In this document: in pieces, positions 6,459 through 8,295 of the stretch | Layout of the letters: each line of letters starts with the position of its first letter | Numbering within the stretch: the first letter of the stretch is position 1 | NCBI GenBank assembly: GCA_009704705.1 | Contig: WLDR01000060.1 | Span: 1-8,295, forward strand | DNA: 8,295 nucleotides | Direction of reading: 5' to 3' | DNA from: Actinomycetota bacterium | Lineage (GTDB): Bacteria > Actinomycetota > Actinomycetes > Actinomycetales > Microbacteriaceae | Program-made: the position numbers and the translations under genes | Notes under the pieces: model-generated | Database searches by the model: none | Told to the model about the DNA's origin: nothing | What the model saw: the letters and a program-made list of their open reading frames with translations, nothing else

Positions 6459-7335
6459 CAGTGGCGCCTTTTTCAATGGGCACCCTGACGGCCGAGCCCC
6501 ATTCCGTCCATGACCCGTCGTAGTTGCGCACGCCCTCAAATCCGAGAAGGTACGTGAGCACGAACCAGCTGTGACTGGAACGCTCTCCGATTCGGCAGTA
6601 GGCAATGATGTCATCACCCTTTCGAAGCCCTGCTCCGTCCATGTAGGTGGCTTCGAGATCAGAGCGACTCTTGAACGTTCCGTCTTCGTTCACCGCGCGG
6701 GCCCACGGTACGTTCGCGGCACCAGGAATGTGCCCGCCGCGCAGCGCACCTTCTTCGGGATAGCTGGGCATGTGTGTGCGTTCGCCAGAGAATTCCTCCG
6801 GGCTCCGAACGTCAATCATTGGCTTGCCAATGTGCGACATAGTGTCGCTCAAGAAAGCTCGGATTCTCTCATCGTCACGCGTGACCACGGGGTACTCAGT
6901 TTCGGCACGGTCGGGCTTTTCCGTTGTGAGTGGCAAAGCTTCAGCTATCCACTTGTCGCGTCCGCCGTCCAGAATGCGAACATCGTCATGACCGTACAAC
7001 TTGAAGACCCACAGCGCGTACGTGGCCCACCAATTGCTCTTGTCGCCGTAGATGACCAGCGTGTCGTCACGCGATATTCCCTTGCGCCGCATGAGGTCGG
7101 AAAAGTCTTCCGGTGAAAGGTAGTCGCGAACCACAGAATCATTCAGTTCGGTGTGCCAGTCCAACTTGACCGCACCCGGTACGTGTCCGGTTTCGTAGAG
7201 CAAAACGTCCTCGTCGCACTCGATAACGACGAGACCGGGAGTTTCGAGGTTCGCGCGAAGCCAGTCTGTCGATACGAGGGCTTCGGGGTGGGCGAAATCA
7301 CTAAAGCGATCAGATGTGTCGAACGAGACGGACAT
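6451..7335 (-). CDS. sseA: SseA-type thiosulfate/3-mercaptopyruvate sulfurtransferase (tandem rhodanese)
   Basis: This is a 294-residue cytoplasmic sulfurtransferase with two rhodanese domains. Such enzymes form a cysteine persulfide from thiosulfate or mercaptopyruvate and hand the sulfur on. The N-terminal domain (about 20-135) has GHVPGAVKLDW (50-60) and a non-catalytic loop with D98 (IYGDKSN) in place of cysteine. The C-terminal domain (about 155-285) has IDVRSPEEFSGERTHMP (174-190), GHIPGAANVPWARA, and the active-site loop with C247 in YCRIGERSSHSW. It ends with NYDGSWTEWGSAVRVPI. From memory it resembles mycobacterial SseA (Rv3283) along its length, more closely than CysA2. The ATG at 7335 has AGGGAG at 7350-7345, 9 nt upstream, so the start is well supported. 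It heads the minus-strand block, and sufE begins inside its last codons; the same sseA-sufE pairing occurs in mycobacteria (Rv3283-Rv3284). The loop alone does not settle thiosulfate versus mercaptopyruvate. Confidence 0.93.
   Translation of the reverse strand: MSVSFDTSDRFSDFAHPEALVSTDWLRANLETPGLVVIECDEDVLLYETGHVPGAVKLDWHTELNDSVVRDYLSPEDFSDLMRRKGISRDDTLVIYGDKSNWWATYALWVFKLYGHDDVRILDGGRDKWIAEALPLTTEKPDRAETEYPVVTRDDERIRAFLSDTMSHIGKPMIDVRSPEEFSGERTHMPSYPEEGALRGGHIPGAANVPWARAVNEDGTFKSRSDLEATYMDGAGLRKGDDIIAYCRIGERSSHSWFVLTYLLGFEGVRNYDGSWTEWGSAVRVPIEKGATVG
6467..6473 (-). promoter_or_regulatory. Ribosome binding site that fixes the TTG start of sufE
   Basis: AAAAAGG on the minus strand, inside the final codons of sseA and 8 nt before TTG 6458. 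It is the only purine-rich site with correct spacing near the first SufE-like residues, and it supports a start overlapping the sseA stop codon. Confidence 0.5.
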
Positions 7336-7344
7336 TCTTCTTGG

Positions 7345-7350
7345 CTCCCT
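7345..7350 (-). promoter_or_regulatory. Ribosome binding site for sseA
   Basis: AGGGAG on the minus strand, 9 nt before ATG 7335. It sits within an 8-bp palindrome, CCCTAGGG (7347-7354), which has no loop and is unlikely to form a hairpin in the RNA. Confidence 0.65.
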
Positions 7351-7392
7351 AGGGGTAGTTCACGAACGCGCGAGTCAGATTCATCGTTTTTC

Positions 7393-7439
7393 TCGAAGTA
7401 GTCTTTACAGGCGCACTTCGACTCTAAGCATCTCTTCGA
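7393..7439. repeat. Three copies of CTTCGA in the divergent promoter region
   Basis: The motif CTTCGA occurs at 7416-7421 and 7434-7439 on the plus strand and inverted (TCGAAG) at 7393-7398. With flanks, two copies read ACTTCGA, and the outer pair form a 7-bp inverted repeat, CTCGAAG (7392-7398) with CTTCGAG (7434-7440). Centres are 23 and 18 bp apart. The copies bracket the candidate sseA -10, so an operator is possible, but TCGA-containing words are common in this genome. Confidence 0.25.
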
Positions 7440-7509
7440 GGTTGTGCTAATTAGTTACGAATCCTTTCCCCGCTTTTTGAATCTTCCCAACAAACGTTCA
7501 GGTATCGGC

Positions 7510-8295
7510 ATGCCCTCGGAAATCACATCGCTGTGCGAACGAAATCCATCTCTGGAAGCACAGCAAATCGTCGCAGGCCTCGTTCCGCCTCCCCAATTTG
7601 CTGAAGCGACGTTTGCGAGCTACATCCCCGACCCCGATTTTGACTCGCAGGCAATTGCTCGCGACCGCCTGATCGAGTTCGCCGCGTCTGGTGGCACGAT
7701 AAAGACAGGCCTCTTTGCAAAACCCAAGAAGGATGACGCCTCACGACCGGGCGTCTACCTCGACGGTGGGTTCGGCGTTGGAAAAACTCACCTTTTGGCG
7801 GCCGCGTGGCATGCGTCTCCTGGTCGCAAGAAGTTCTTTGGCACATTCCTGCAGTACACATCGCTCGTTGGTGCTCTAGGTTTCGCTCAAGCCGTAGATG
7901 CGCTTCGCGGTGCCAGCCTGATTTGCATCGACGAGTTCGAACTCGACGATCCCGGCGACACGATGATGATGACGCGCATGCTGGGGGAGCTCGTCTCAGG
8001 TGGCACGCGCATCGCCGCCACGAGCAATACGCCGCCACACGCCCTTGGCGAAGGCAGATTTGCCGCAGCGGACTTTCTCCGTGAAATCCATGCACTGGCT
8101 GCCAATTTCGATACGTTGCGCATCGATGGCACTGATTTTCGCAAGCGAACCACGGACGGCGAAGCACTCACGCTGTCGGAGTCACAACTCGAGACCATGG
8201 TTTCCACTTTTCGGGGGCGCGGAGAGACCGCAACTCTTGACGGCTTTGACGCGCTCTTGGTTCACCTCGCCACAGTGCATCCGTCGGTTTACCCC
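7510..8295 (+). CDS. zapE: ZapE / AFG1-family ATPase, partial at the 3' end
   Basis: The frame is open from ATG 7510 to the window edge (262 codons, no stop); the family usually has about 330-375 residues, so the C-terminus is missing. ZapE in E. coli is a division-associated ATPase that acts on the FtsZ ring, and the eukaryotic relative AFG1 is mitochondrial; the role in actinobacteria is inferred. The N-terminal segment LVPPPQFAEATFASYIPDP (24-42) is typical. Walker A is GGFGVGKT (86-93, K92), Walker B is LICIDEFEL (137-145, D141 and E142), and ATSNTPP (170-176) carries the sensor-1 asparagine N173. EGRFAAADFLREI (181-193) and GTDFRKR (207-213) are also family features. No signal peptide or membrane segment is visible. 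A weak AGG (7500-7502) lies 7 nt before the start. It is divergent from sseA. Fused or cell-wall domains are not seen in the part present. Confidence 0.9.
   Translation, partial: MPSEITSLCERNPSLEAQQIVAGLVPPPQFAEATFASYIPDPDFDSQAIARDRLIEFAASGGTIKTGLFAKPKKDDASRPGVYLDGGFGVGKTHLLAAAWHASPGRKKFFGTFLQYTSLVGALGFAQAVDALRGASLICIDEFELDDPGDTMMMTRMLGELVSGGTRIAATSNTPPHALGEGRFAAADFLREIHALAANFDTLRIDGTDFRKRTTDGEALTLSESQLETMVSTFRGRGETATLDGFDALLVHLATVHPSVYP

Larger units (their letters stand above)
7336..7509. promoter_or_regulatory. Divergent promoter region between sseA and zapE
   Basis: These 174 bp hold no gene and are more A+T-rich than their surroundings. For sseA (minus strand) a possible promoter is TTAGCA (7450-7445) and TAGAGT (7426-7421) with 18-nt spacing, 85 nt before the start codon. 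For zapE (plus strand) a possible -35 is TTTACA (7404-7409), but the matching -10 (TAAGCA, 7426-7431, 16 nt) is poor; a second A+T-rich patch, TAATTAG, lies at 7448-7454. That the region contains promoters for both directions follows from gene orientation; the exact hexamers are guesses from reading. Confidence 0.5.

Noticed and set aside
6459..6617. A longer SufE starting at ATG 6617
   Set aside because: The extra 53 residues are the shadow of sseA codons in another frame and do not resemble any SufE N-terminus; TTG 6458 has a well-placed purine run.
6571..7116. A 181-codon plus-strand open frame opposite sseA
   Set aside because: No family resemblance; the minus strand carries a full SseA with its active-site loop in the same place.
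7347..7354. Palindrome CCCTAGGG before sseA as an operator or hairpin
   Set aside because: It is only 8 bp with no loop, overlaps the ribosome binding site, and is explained by the AGGGAG sequence itself.
7523..8167. A 214-codon open frame on the minus strand opposite zapE
   Set aside because: The translation is rich in Arg, Cys and His with no recognisable family, and it lies wholly opposite a frame with intact Walker A, Walker B and sensor-1 motifs.
1..8295. A hidden mobile element, CRISPR array, defence or phage system, tRNA or ncRNA gene
   Set aside because: Both strands are almost fully covered by recognised housekeeping genes. I saw no repeat arrays, transposase or integrase motifs, tRNA cloverleaf ends or composition breaks.

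Overview
The window looks like a stretch of ordinary chromosome from an actinobacterium, most likely in or near Microbacteriaceae, with moderate G+C (mid-to-upper 50s percent by eye). The grounds are a DUF3000 gene next to an RNase D/HRDC gene, an SseA-type sulfurtransferase that resembles the mycobacterial protein along its whole length, an actinobacterial FadA/FadB pair and a ZapE/AFG1 ATPase of actinobacterial type. These family calls come from reading the sequences; no database was searched.

Layout. Bases 1-189 (+) hold the last 62 codons of dxs (isoprenoid precursor synthesis). It converges, 8 bp apart, on a block of seven minus-strand genes. In transcription order (right to left) they are sseA (7335-6451), sufE (6458-6012), a diverged RibD_C/DHFR-fold reductase (6008-5418), a DUF3000 protein (5394-4804), RNase D (about 4829-3600), fadA thiolase (3535-2336) and fadB hydratase/dehydrogenase (2330-198). 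Junctions are tight: 8-nt overlap, 3-nt gap, 23-nt gap, about 26-nt overlap, 64-nt gap and 5-nt gap. One long polycistron is plausible; the 64-nt gap before fadA is the only internal place with room for another promoter, and none is convincing there. To the right, a 174-bp intergenic region separates sseA from a divergent plus-strand zapE (from 7510), which runs off the window after 262 codons.

How the genes work together. SseA and SufE form a sulfur-handling pair: a rhodanese that forms a cysteine persulfide and a SufE-like acceptor/activator, with sufE starting inside the end of sseA. FadA and FadB supply the last three steps of the fatty-acid beta-oxidation cycle. The RibD_C-like protein, DUF3000 and RNase D sit between these pairs with no obvious pathway link, as is common in conserved actinobacterial housekeeping clusters.

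There are no RNA genes, mobile elements, CRISPR arrays, phage genes or toxin/defence genes in this window, and I do not see a new system. The points most worth a second look are the motif-degraded RibD_C protein, the run of non-ATG and overlapping starts from sufE to RNase D, and a three-copy CTTCGA motif in the divergent promoter region.
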